Shown here piece after piece: positions 1 to 7,447 of a stretch of 47,596 nt of DNA (its first letter is position 1; every line of letters begins with the position of its first letter). Source of the DNA: Nocardia wallacei (GTDB lineage: Bacteria > Actinomycetota > Actinomycetes > Mycobacteriales > Mycobacteriaceae). The stretch is taken from positions 1 to 47,596 of the forward strand of contig NZ_JARWOP010000259.1 in NCBI RefSeq assembly GCF_029868745.1, given 5' to 3'. A program made the translations under genes and the position numbers. The notes beneath the pieces were generated by a model that saw only the letters and a program-made list of their open reading frames with translations, was not told the origin of the DNA and did no database searches.

Positions 1-72
1 CGAATCGATCACACGATGCGCAGCCTCGACCTTGTACTCGGCCGTGAACGACCGACGCTTACGAGGAGGCAC
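1..72 (-). CDS. IS3-family transposase OrfA, N-terminal fragment
   Basis: Only the first 24 codons are in the window. From a GTG at 72 the minus strand reads VPPRKRRSFTAEYKVEAAHR and then VIDS. The block RRSFTAEYK is the classic start of the helix-turn-helix OrfA subunit of IS3-family transposases, which binds the element's ends. An in-frame TAG lies just upstream (84-82), so GTG at 72 is the only sensible start. Whether the gene is intact beyond the edge is unknown. Confidence 0.6.
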   Translation of the reverse strand, partial: MPPRKRRSFTAEYKVEAAHRVIDS

Positions 73-140
73 ACAGACATCCTAACCAGCGGGAACAACC
101 ATCCCGCTAACTCGGTGTCCACTCCCCGGGGTGAACCTCA
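1..140 (-). mobile_element. Tip of an IS3-family insertion sequence, cut by the window edge
   Basis: The outer end of an insertion sequence whose remainder lies left of the window. On the minus strand the terminal sequence beginning at 140 reads TGAGGTTCACCCCGGGGAGT and continues TGGACAC. This is the usual look of IS3-family ends (TG start, CCCC..TGGACAC block). It is followed by a hairpin (arms 88-94 and 102-108, AGCGGGA/TCCCGCT) and then by the start of an OrfA-like transposase. The other end and the 3-bp target duplication cannot be checked, because only one end is present. The family call rests on the terminal pattern plus the OrfA start. Confidence 0.6.
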
Positions 141-626
141 GACAGCACCGCGACCGCACTCAACGCGAACCGCCGCCGATCCCGCCGCCGCGCCACCCGC
201 CGCGGCCACGCCTGCGGCACAGGAGTGTCGATCGTCGCCACACCGTCCCCTTCCTCCGAATGGCAATCGCCGACATATTGCCCAGGTGTAGCCCGAAACC
301 GGAGCCGGCGCGGCGGCGTGTCGTGGATCGATGGATCTTCCCTGGCCGCCCCCAAACCGAACCGTTCGGTTGGAGGTAACAGATCAATTGCTCCCGTACG
401 GAAAAACCTAGCCGACCAGTCTCACAGCCGTAAGCTCCCCTACGTCCCCGGGTGCCCCCGAGGACACCGGTGGTCGAGGGTAGCCCAAGCCGCCGACCAC
501 CCGCTGTACGCAGTCCGACGAGGCCCGGGGTTGAGAACGCCCTGGGCCTCGTCCGCGTTCTCGGCGGTGAAACTCCGCCCTCGCGCGATCCCAGAAATAG
601 CGTTTCGATCGCAACGACTAGCCGTC
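141..626. other. Intergenic stretch between the IS3 end and the HTH gene, no gene recognised
   Basis: About 490 bases with open frames on both strands, but none has a recognisable start, motif or consistent codon use. The arginine- and proline-rich translations are what high-GC noncoding DNA gives. I see no RNA gene or clear promoter here. Confidence 0.5.
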
Positions 627-914
627 ATGGACGGAGACGAACCCGAAGCCACGCCCGCTATCGTTACGAGTCCCGTCGCATCCTTCGGCGACTTCGTAGC
701 GCAGCGGCGACGCGTCCTCGAGCTGACCCAACTCGACCTCGCCGACCTCGCCGATGTCGGCGCCTCCTCGATGCGCAAGCTCAAGACCGGACAACTGTCG
801 CCGACTCTCACCATCACCGCCCGAATCCTGGATGCTCTCGGGCAGACGCTCGTCACCATGCCGCCAGCGGATGCCGGAACTATCAGCGGCGAAACTGCGA
901 ACTGCGCGCAGTAG
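627..914 (+). CDS. HipB-like XRE-family DNA-binding protein, orphan antitoxin-type regulator
   Basis: A 95-residue protein from ATG 627. Residues about 16-75 form an XRE/HipB helix-turn-helix: FGDFVAQRRRVLELTQLDLA is the first half, followed by a second helix pair (GASSMRKLKTG) and the LDALGQTLV strand typical of HipB-like antitoxins. Members of this family usually sit directly upstream of a hipA kinase toxin and repress the pair. No hipA or other toxin follows; the next coding trace is a decayed helicase on the opposite strand. It is therefore either a leftover of a toxin-antitoxin pair or a stand-alone regulator. The usual recognition-helix region reads ADVGASSMRKLKTG, somewhat diverged. 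An open frame continues upstream to 225, but it lacks similarity and codon character, so the internal ATG is preferred. Confidence 0.6.
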   Translation: MDGDEPEATPAIVTSPVASFGDFVAQRRRVLELTQLDLADLADVGASSMRKLKTGQLSPTLTITARILDALGQTLVTMPPADAGTISGETANCAQ

Positions 915-984
915 AGGACCTCCACCGGTGACTGCGCCGAGCGACCTCGCCGATCTCCGCACCGTCGAGAAAGCCGACGTGTAC

Positions 985-2614
985 AAGGCAGGCCGTACCG
1001 CGGGACCAGCTGCGCCCGGTCACCGACCACGATTAGATTTCGGCAGCATGCCATGGCAATAGCCGCCGCCAGCAGATCAACCTGCGATGCCTCGTCGATG
1101 ACGAGGTAATCCACCGACCGCCCTTTGCCGATACTGCGTTGGAGCGAGTGACATGTACTCAGAATGACCGGATAGTCATGGCTGAATCGAGCCCAGTCAC
1201 GTCGATATCGGCTCGTATAGACGCACCTCCCGCCGCGCGTACCGCTGGTGCAGGCGCAGGGCGAGCCGCCTCTGCGACAGTTGCCGCTGCTCTTCGATCA
1301 GTCGCTCGAATCCGGCTCCCTCCAACGAATTTCGAAACCTATCAGTCCGCCGCTCGAGTTCGGCGATCTTCTTGTCGTAGAAGATCCGGTGTAGCCGCGG
1401 CACGACCTCTACATCCCCGGCGTCGACCTGTCGCATTGATCGATACGCGAAGTACCGCCGCGCCGCGATCCAACTCCTGCGTAACCCCCTCTCCCCGAAC
1501 CAATTCGGGGCCGGTGCCGCCGATGTAGCGCAGAATTTTTTGCCGAACTCCACCACAGCAGCGGAAGTCTGCCCTCCGGCGGCAGTTCATGTTGCTCAAG
1601 GTAGCCTTGGAATGACGTCGCTCCAGCTCGAATCCAGCCAGCTGCGAACGCAGCTGTGCCAGTTTACGTTCGGTTTCCAACAGGTCTCACAGACGTTTGC
1701 CCAGATCCTGCAGGTGTTTCTCCGAGGGTGGAGCCGGCTGGGACTGGGCCCGTAGTTGGGCGACAACGTGGTTTGCGGGCTCTGATTGTCCAGGAAGTGC
1801 GACTGCTCCTCCTTCCGACCGAGACCGGCTGCGGCATAGTCGAATCCGGCCTCCATGAGCTTGTCGTGGACATTCTCCACCGCCGCGTTGTCGGAGCGAC
1901 CGTCTTCGACTCGTCGGAAATGACATTCGAGACCAGGTTCAGGATCGTCTGCGTCTTGCCCGTTCCCGGCCCATCGATTATCGAAATAGATTGGTGCAGA
2001 ACATTAACGGCTGCATCACGCTGGCTGCTGTTGGTGTGGAACGTATAGATCGGCAGCACCCGTGTACCTCCACACGCTTCGATCGGCGCTCCCTCGAGGA
2101 ATCGATGCAATGCACTGCCCGGGTGTATGAAGGTTAGTTCCGCCAAACCCTTGTTCTCCCAGATCACACCATCGACCATGACGCCCACATCAGGATCGAC
2201 CGGCACGGCCTGAGCTGGGTGGAGCACGATGACCTTTCTCGCCTGGTACGGGTAGGTCTTGCCGTCACGGAACGTCACGTGCACCCGCTCTCGGGCCGCA
2301 GGCCGACGACATCCCCGGGCCTGTCCTGGAACACACCCTGCGTATCGATGAGCACTGCCACCTGGCGCGGATCCATTACATACTCCTCTGTGAACATCCC
2401 GACTTGCCGAGCGCACGTCTGGATGATCGAGCAGGCAGGCCTTCCAACGGTAATCGGCCCTGATCTGCCGAATGATTGTCAGCGACGCACGGGTGATTGC
2501 CCTTTCGGACACAAGGGTCGGCATACGAGGTGGGCTGCTGCTGACTCCGTCGATCGAAGTGTCGGTGATACTTTTCGATACTACGTTGTTGGAGAAGGCA
2601 ATTGGGCGCTGCAA
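985..2614 (-). pseudogene. Frameshifted, C-terminally truncated superfamily 1 (AAA_12/Dna2-type) helicase
   Basis: Fragments of one protein read in order along the minus strand but in changing frames. First comes an N-terminal part with the strand-rich YPYQARKVIVLHPAQ block (about 2250-2220). Next is VLPIYTFHTNSSQRDAAVNV followed by Walker A GPGTGKTQT at about 1972. After a frame change comes a NxxxxNVHDKLMEAGFDYAA segment (about 1880-1820). A coiled-coil middle follows (DKKIAELERRTDRF, about 1380-1340). Last is DYPVILSTCHSLQRS leading to the Walker B block VIDEASQVDLL (about 1150-1075) and VVGDRAQL. This order matches helicases in which ISVIEGPPGTGKTQTILN and IIDEASQVDL flank a long coiled coil. 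At least three frame changes are needed, and the RecA-like C-terminal half is missing after about 985. The gene is dead. Related intact proteins often occur in defence islands. Confidence 0.75.
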
Positions 2615-2740
2615 GACTGAAGCACAGCGATTTCGGGGACCTCGACCTGCTGCAGTAGCCTACTTGCGGATCCCACAGCCGAGGTGCGTGCGAGACTCGG
2701 AAGGCCGAGTTCATTCGCAACGATCAGACAAGGGGCAGCT

Positions 2741-3292
2741 ATGACAATCGAGAACGTCTACTTCCTTACCATGCACGAGCCATATCAGGCGCCCGAGCAC
2801 CCCGTCCCGATCAACGCGACGATCGTCCATGCGCTGACCCTCCTTCACCCGGCCGTGCCTCAGCCTGACGGTGGAAGGATCTATCGATGTCTTACAGAGT
2901 TCCCTGGTCGCACTGCTGGCTGCCTCGTCCCGCTCTCCACGTTGACATATGAGCTGAACGGGGGACAGTGGTGGTACATGATCGGAGACTGGGAGCGGGT
3001 GAGCGAGGCCGTTTCCTACGTTGCTCGCAGCAAGCAGTGTGACGCAATACCGATGGGCCTTCCTCAGGTTGCCGCCACGCTTATCTCCGGCGGCCCTACC
3101 ACAATCCATACGCTGTATCACCCCGACGGCAGGCAGGAGCAAGTCGGCCCCACTGAGCGCCAACAGCAGCTAGTCGACCTCACTCGGCATGTGGGCGCGT
3201 ATGAGGCACAGGGCGCATTCTGGCCGGGTGACAACCTCATTGTTCCCCCGGGCGAACCTGCGCATATGCCCTATCAGCCATACAGGTCATAG
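2741..3292 (+). CDS. Hypothetical protein of unknown function, 183 aa
   Basis: I do not recognise this protein. It starts at ATG 2741 with a good ribosome-binding site (AAGGGG, five bases upstream). The sequence MTIENVYFLTMHEPYQAPEH has no signal peptide or membrane segment. It is rich in aromatic residues (NGGQWWYMIGDWERV at about residues 68-82) and ends in a proline-rich tail (PPGEPAHMPYQPYRS), giving the look of a small soluble globular protein. The base composition is less GC-rich than the island to its right, and it lies among decayed genes, so it was probably acquired horizontally. A longer in-frame start at 2684 exists but has no ribosome-binding site. It may pair with the second unknown gene downstream, from which it is separated by a broken vapC. 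Confidence 0.6.
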   Translation: MTIENVYFLTMHEPYQAPEHPVPINATIVHALTLLHPAVPQPDGGRIYRCLTEFPGRTAGCLVPLSTLTYELNGGQWWYMIGDWERVSEAVSYVARSKQCDAIPMGLPQVAATLISGGPTTIHTLYHPDGRQEQVGPTERQQQLVDLTRHVGAYEAQGAFWPGDNLIVPPGEPAHMPYQPYRS

Positions 3293-3465
3293 AACGGATA
3301 TGCCCTCGGTTCAGCGAACTCGCATTGCCAGTACAGGGTCGGCCACAGAAGTTCGACGCCATCGAGATGTCCGTTCAGGACCGAAGAACCGCGCCACGGC
3401 GATCTGCTGCCCCGCACCGCCTGGGAGCACGACCGCGACCTCATCGACAAACAGTTCCGCGACCC

Positions 3466-3715
3466 ATGGGCGAGGTAACTGACGCACGAACCGACACCGT
3501 CCGAACCGAGCGACTCCGGCGACTGTCCGCAATGCAACGACGGTTCGATACCCTACCTGTCGACGATGCCATCGCGACAAGCTAGCGCATGACCGTCGGG
3601 ACGGTCGTGACGGTCAACCTCGCGCCCGCACTATGGATCTCATCCCACGCCCGCTCCGCCAGCCACTACACCCGCAACATCGACGACTTCGCCGACCTCG
3701 AAGACCCTCCGACCG
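3466..3715 (+). pseudogene. Remnant of a VapC-like PIN-domain toxin gene
   Basis: Three pieces of a PIN-domain protein follow each other in different frames. The first, ERLRRLSAMQRRFDTLPVDD at about 3508-3567 and then AIATS-stop, resembles the central LPVDDAIARAY block of VapC toxins. The second is PRARTMDLIP at about 3622-3650. The third, HYTRNIDDFADLEDP at about 3667-3711, is the C-terminal LYTRNPDDFAGLED block that carries the last acidic residues of the nuclease centre. The N-terminal strand with the first catalytic Asp is not found, and stop codons and frame changes separate the parts. No VapB antitoxin is recognisable upstream; the short frame ending at about 3478 (DLIDKQFRDPWAR-stop) is unidentified. 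The identification rests on motif spacing, not on a database search. Confidence 0.5.
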
Positions 3716-3756
3716 CGACCTACCCTGGGAATAATCGAAACGGTAATGTCCGCGAC

Positions 3757-4455
3757 ATGCCGGATCCCGCTTGGTGCGACTCGTACGTTAGGGCAGTGGA
3801 GCGTGCCTGTGTTTCCACCGCTGAGACCCTCGCCCGAGAAACAGGGCGCCCGGCGAGTCCTCAGTTGCACATGTTTCTGGAACGACCGGATCCGTACGTC
3901 GGATGCGTCACGTGTCGTCCGGTCCAGGGCAGCGACAACCCCGAGGCCGCACGTACCGATGCCTACTTGGCAATTTCGGGACTAGAGGTAGCAGCAGCAG
4001 CTACCGGTGCAACACGCCTACTGTTCGTATGGGAACACGCCGACATGAGGACTTCATTGAACGGCCCTGGAAACTACGAGACCGCTCTGGTGACCGTGGA
4101 TGCCGACCGAATCAACCACACCCTCACCTGGCGCCCGTTCACGCCGCACCCAACCAATAGCGAAGCCGATGGGGGCCGATCGTTCCAACTCTCCTGGGGG
4201 CCAGTCGGCCAGCTCGATAACCCCGATCTGATGAAAGTACCGGGCAACCCAATCGGTATGGCCTTGTGGAACTGGAGGCGAGGAGTACAACTCGACCTGG
4301 AAGTGCTCGACGACATGCGACTCGATGGATACATATTTCACTGGCGCACCAGCGAATTCACTGATCGTCTACGCCACAGTCGTGGCTTCACACACGAGAG
4401 AGACTCCGAGCCGGGCGGAGCGACGATTCGCCCGATCTACTTCGGCGATTTCTGA
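3757..4455 (+). CDS. Hypothetical protein of unknown function, 232 aa
   Basis: I do not recognise this protein. The frame is open from 3589, but its first part (to about 3712) is the tail of the broken PIN gene, so the first ATG beyond it, 3757 (MPDPAWCDSYVRAVERAC), is the likely start. The ribosome-binding site is weak. The protein has no membrane segment or signal peptide. It has a helical N-terminal third, an alanine-rich segment followed by LLFVWEHADM (about residues 88-97), and a tryptophan-rich second half (WRPFTPHP, LSWGPVG, MALWNWRRG, FHWRTSEF), giving an impression of a beta-rich fold. It lies just outside the rlmN repeat that starts the Wadjet/BREX island and next to another unknown gene in the same direction. 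A role in defence would be guesswork from position. Confidence 0.6.
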   Translation: MPDPAWCDSYVRAVERACVSTAETLARETGRPASPQLHMFLERPDPYVGCVTCRPVQGSDNPEAARTDAYLAISGLEVAAAATGATRLLFVWEHADMRTSLNGPGNYETALVTVDADRINHTLTWRPFTPHPTNSEADGGRSFQLSWGPVGQLDNPDLMKVPGNPIGMALWNWRRGVQLDLEVLDDMRLDGYIFHWRTSEFTDRLRHSRGFTHERDSEPGGATIRPIYFGDF

Positions 4456-4571
4456 TCGCTGCCCGACCGGACACCACCGCCTTACAGAAGATCTGGCATC
4501 GGTCCCACCATCGCCCAGCTTCGTCCTCTGAACTGGTACTTTGCTCGATACCGCCCCTCACGTTCCGCAGA

Positions 4572-4677
4572 ACTGGCCACGGTTGTCACGCACAGTGCAC
4601 GGCACGCCGGGCCTCGCCACGGCGAAGAGCTCGCGCTCAACCGGTTTCGGGGAGGCATCCCATCCGCTACCCGGACA
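4572..4677 (-). repeat. Diverged copy of the rlmN 3' end (left boundary repeat of the island)
   Basis: On the minus strand this segment translates as [15 protein letters not shown], then LFAVARP, then [20 protein letters not shown]. The true rlmN end reads [15 protein letters not shown], then FVRRVEAQ, then [20 protein letters not shown]. The DNA match is a direct repeat of about 31,985-32,090, with an identical 20-bp core, GGTTTCGGGGAGGCATCCCA, at 4643-4662 and 32057-32076. There is one in-frame codon deletion in the middle. The reading frame is kept over about 30 codons, which indicates a displaced gene end and not chance similarity. Together the two copies bracket jetABCD and the whole BREX operon. 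Confidence 0.8.
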
Positions 4678-4750
4678 GGAGATCTACCGATCTGGATGTT
4701 CGTGTCCCGCTTCGGGATAGTGTGACCGGGTGACCACCGGGGAGGAGCTG

Positions 4751-6295
4751 ATGGAGGCTGCTACCGGAGCCGATCCCTGGGCCGCGTATCTGCCGGGGCA
4801 GGAGCTGGTTCCGGCGTATTTGGTGTCGCGGTTCGCGGCGCAGTACCGGGCGGTCGTGGACGTGATGCTGGAAGCCCAGGACATCAGCCTTACAGGCATG
4901 TCCTACGACGAGATCACCGGCCGGCTGCGGGCGTGGGTGGGTGCGCGCACCGATCCGCCCGAGGTGGCCGATCGGCTCCTGCACGAGGATGTTTTCGCAC
5001 TCGACGCCCGGCTGGACCGGCTTGTGCAATGGGGGGTGTTGACGCGGTGGCAGGAGCCGGCTCGCACCGGTGAGGATTTCCTGCGCCGGCGGGATCGGTT
5101 CCAGCTGACACCGACCGCCGCCCGGCTGCATATGTTCTGGACAGTGGAGCTGGCGGCCGAGGAGGATGCCGCGGCGGATCTGACACTGGCGCCGCGCGCA
5201 ATCCACGATCGGCTCCGGCAATTCGCCGATGCGGTCACCGACCGTCGATATCCGGCGGCGGCCGCCGAGTATCAGCAAATCATCACCCTGCATCTGCGCA
5301 TGGCCGGCGCGGCGCGCGCCTGGCAGCGCAGTCTGGCCCACGCGCTGTCGGGCGGCCCGGATCACGATAAACAAGACGTGCTGTGGCGCACGCTGCAGTC
5401 GTATGTCGGCATGTGGGGGGAACAGGTCGACATCTACACCCCCGCCATCGCCGATATGATCGCCGAGCTGCGGCCGATACTCAGCGAATCGGTGTGGGGT
5501 GCTTGCGTGCGAGGCGCTCTTCCCGCGGACGCGCCCGATGAGATCGTCGACGCCCAGGTGTCACGGTGGGCGCGGACCTGGGATGCGCTGCGCGGATGGT
5601 TCGGCGGGCACGACGGCCAGGCGCGTCGGCTGCGCCGCCAGTTGCGTGATCTGGTCGCGCCGTGGGCGCGCAATATGCACATTCTGATGGATACCGGTGG
5701 CGCATTGACCCGCCAGGCCGAATTGCTCGCGTTGGCCCGCGCGATCGAGCGCGCGCCGGACGACGAGACCGCATGGCAGATGTGGGATACGGCGGTCGGA
5801 GTCTTCCCGGCTCGGCATCTGCTGATCGCCGCTGAAGGTCCCGAGGAGTACACGATGCCGTGGGACGACGCCGCGGCGGCACCGATCACGGGCAGGTTCC
5901 GCGAGCACGGCCACCGCGCCGCGGTCGGGAAACGCACCAGGGCCATCGACCATTCGACGGGTCGAGCGGCAGCGCGCCGATCTCGTGCCGCGGCGATCGC
6001 GGAGCGGAGCGCGGCCGAAGCGGCACTGCGCTCCCGCTCGGGCACCCGCCTGAACGAATGGGAACCGTTGGCGCAAGCCGAATTCCAGCTGCTGTTGGAG
6101 TACCTCGCCGTGGCCCGGGCGCGGTCGGACGCACGGGTCGGCTCCGCCGTCACCGAGGACGGTCGCTGGCGAGTGACACTCACCGCTCCGGACGACGGCG
6201 CAACTGTGGCGCTGGCCGTGCCGCAGGGGCAATTCGTCACGCGGAATTGGCGATTCGAGCTGGAACCGCCGACTCCCGGCTCGGCTATTGTTTAG
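4751..6295 (+). CDS. jetA: Wadjet protein JetA (DUF2397 / TIGR02677 family)
   Basis: First gene of a Wadjet anti-plasmid operon. JetA is the kleisin-like subunit that, with JetB and JetC, forms an SMC/MukBEF-type DNA loop-extruding complex. About 514 residues from ATG 4751, which has a strong GGGGAGG ribosome-binding site five bases upstream. An in-frame GTG at 4730 is possible but poorly preceded. The N-terminus (WAAYLPGQELVPAYLVSRFA, then YRAVVDVMLEA) matches the winged-helix start of DUF2397 proteins. The middle is helical and charged (residues about 150-370). The C-terminus carries LNEWEPLAQAEFQLLLEYL. The stop is followed three bases later by the jetB start. Recognition rests on the family pattern plus the four-gene order JetA-B-C-D, which is diagnostic. 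Confidence 0.9.
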   Translation: MEAATGADPWAAYLPGQELVPAYLVSRFAAQYRAVVDVMLEAQDISLTGMSYDEITGRLRAWVGARTDPPEVADRLLHEDVFALDARLDRLVQWGVLTRWQEPARTGEDFLRRRDRFQLTPTAARLHMFWTVELAAEEDAAADLTLAPRAIHDRLRQFADAVTDRRYPAAAAEYQQIITLHLRMAGAARAWQRSLAHALSGGPDHDKQDVLWRTLQSYVGMWGEQVDIYTPAIADMIAELRPILSESVWGACVRGALPADAPDEIVDAQVSRWARTWDALRGWFGGHDGQARRLRRQLRDLVAPWARNMHILMDTGGALTRQAELLALARAIERAPDDETAWQMWDTAVGVFPARHLLIAAEGPEEYTMPWDDAAAAPITGRFREHGHRAAVGKRTRAIDHSTGRAAARRSRAAAIAERSAAEAALRSRSGTRLNEWEPLAQAEFQLLLEYLAVARARSDARVGSAVTEDGRWRVTLTAPDDGATVALAVPQGQFVTRNWRFELEPPTPGSAIV

Positions 6296-6298
6296 CGT

Positions 6299-7447
6299 GT
6301 GGTGGCGAGCAGGGACGAGGTCGACCGGCGCCGAGCCTTCGTGGGGTTGCTGGCAAACCCGGTCCTGGATCGTCGTCGCCACCCGGAATTGTTCGGTCTG
6401 GTGCGTCATCCCCGGCATCGCCCGGAACTGATGAACTGGTTCACCAACCGGCTCGGCTATCGGCTCGTCGTCACCGACACCACGGCGCGGCTGTTTCGAC
6501 TTCCCTTGGGCAACACCGTGATCGCTCCCCGCCGTGTCGCACCGCCGGCGCGACGAGCGCTGGTACTGGCCCTGCTGGCCGCGGCCGCGGCCGAGGACGC
6601 CGAGGACATCACGACCACACAGGACCTGTCGGACCGGGTGCGGGCAATGTCAGCACGTGACGACGTGGACCTCACCGCCTACGATCCGGACCGGTTCGCC
6701 GAGCGGAAGCTCTTCGCGGCGAGCGTCGAATTGCTGGTAACCGCCGGAGCGCTGTGGCCCGTCGACGCCGATAGCGACGAACAGCGTGACGGGTGGGCAC
6801 GTAGCACGAACAAGATCGGCGGCGCCTACGAGGTGCAACGCGAGATGCTGTTGCGCATGGTCGATCCGGCGTCGTTCGCGGCGGCGCTGCACGAACGCGG
6901 ACCCGCGGTCAGCGACGCTGCCGAACGATTCATGGTCATGCGGCGCCTCATCGAACTGCCGGTGTGCCTGCATTCCGATCTCACCGAGGCCGAGCGGAGC
7001 TATCTGATCCGGCAGCGTACCCGGCTGGTGGCCTGGTGCACTGAGATGACCGGCTGGACCGTCGAGCAGCGAGCCGAGGGGCTGGCGCTGATCGCCGCGG
7101 ACGAAGCACACACCGACCTGCCGTTTCCCCGCCTGCGCGCCGTCGATTTCATCACCTTGATGATTCTCGGCGAGCTGTATCACCGGCGCGACGACACCGG
7201 GGGCGTCACCGAAGACAATCTCGCGCAGGCGGTCCGGGAGGTCGTGGTCCGCTACCCGAAGGCGATCACGAAAGACCTTGCTCCCGAGGCAAACCGGCGC
7301 GATCGCGCGGTCGAACTGCTGCGTGCGCTCGACCTGCTTCGCCCCGGGCCGCGACCAGGACTGTGGCAACTCACGCCGACCGCCGCCCGGTACCGCGATC
7401 CCCGGGTCGTCTCGGTCAGCACCCGGCTCGAGGAGGACACCCGATGA
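6299..7447 (+). CDS. jetB: Wadjet protein JetB (DUF2398 / TIGR02678 family)
   Basis: The 382-residue JetB is the KITE/MukE-like winged-helix subunit that binds the JetA kleisin and bridges it to the JetC motor. It starts at GTG 6299 (a second GTG follows at once), three bases after the jetA stop, so translation is probably coupled. The N-terminus RRRAFVGLLANPVLDRRRHP and the segment ELMNWFTNRLGYRLVVTDTT fit DUF2398: an R-rich start, then an F...GxRL strand, then RLFRLP. A C-terminal winged-helix region ends with LLRPGPRPGLWQLTPTAARY. The stop overlaps the jetC start as ATGA at 7444-7447. Confidence 0.9.
   Translation: MVASRDEVDRRRAFVGLLANPVLDRRRHPELFGLVRHPRHRPELMNWFTNRLGYRLVVTDTTARLFRLPLGNTVIAPRRVAPPARRALVLALLAAAAAEDAEDITTTQDLSDRVRAMSARDDVDLTAYDPDRFAERKLFAASVELLVTAGALWPVDADSDEQRDGWARSTNKIGGAYEVQREMLLRMVDPASFAAALHERGPAVSDAAERFMVMRRLIELPVCLHSDLTEAERSYLIRQRTRLVAWCTEMTGWTVEQRAEGLALIAADEAHTDLPFPRLRAVDFITLMILGELYHRRDDTGGVTEDNLAQAVREVVVRYPKAITKDLAPEANRRDRAVELLRALDLLRPGPRPGLWQLTPTAARYRDPRVVSVSTRLEEDTR

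Noticed and set aside
3589..3756. Earlier start for the unknown gene at 3,757
   Set aside because: This part translates as the tail of the broken PIN gene (YTRNIDDFADLED), so it is not the start of the downstream gene.
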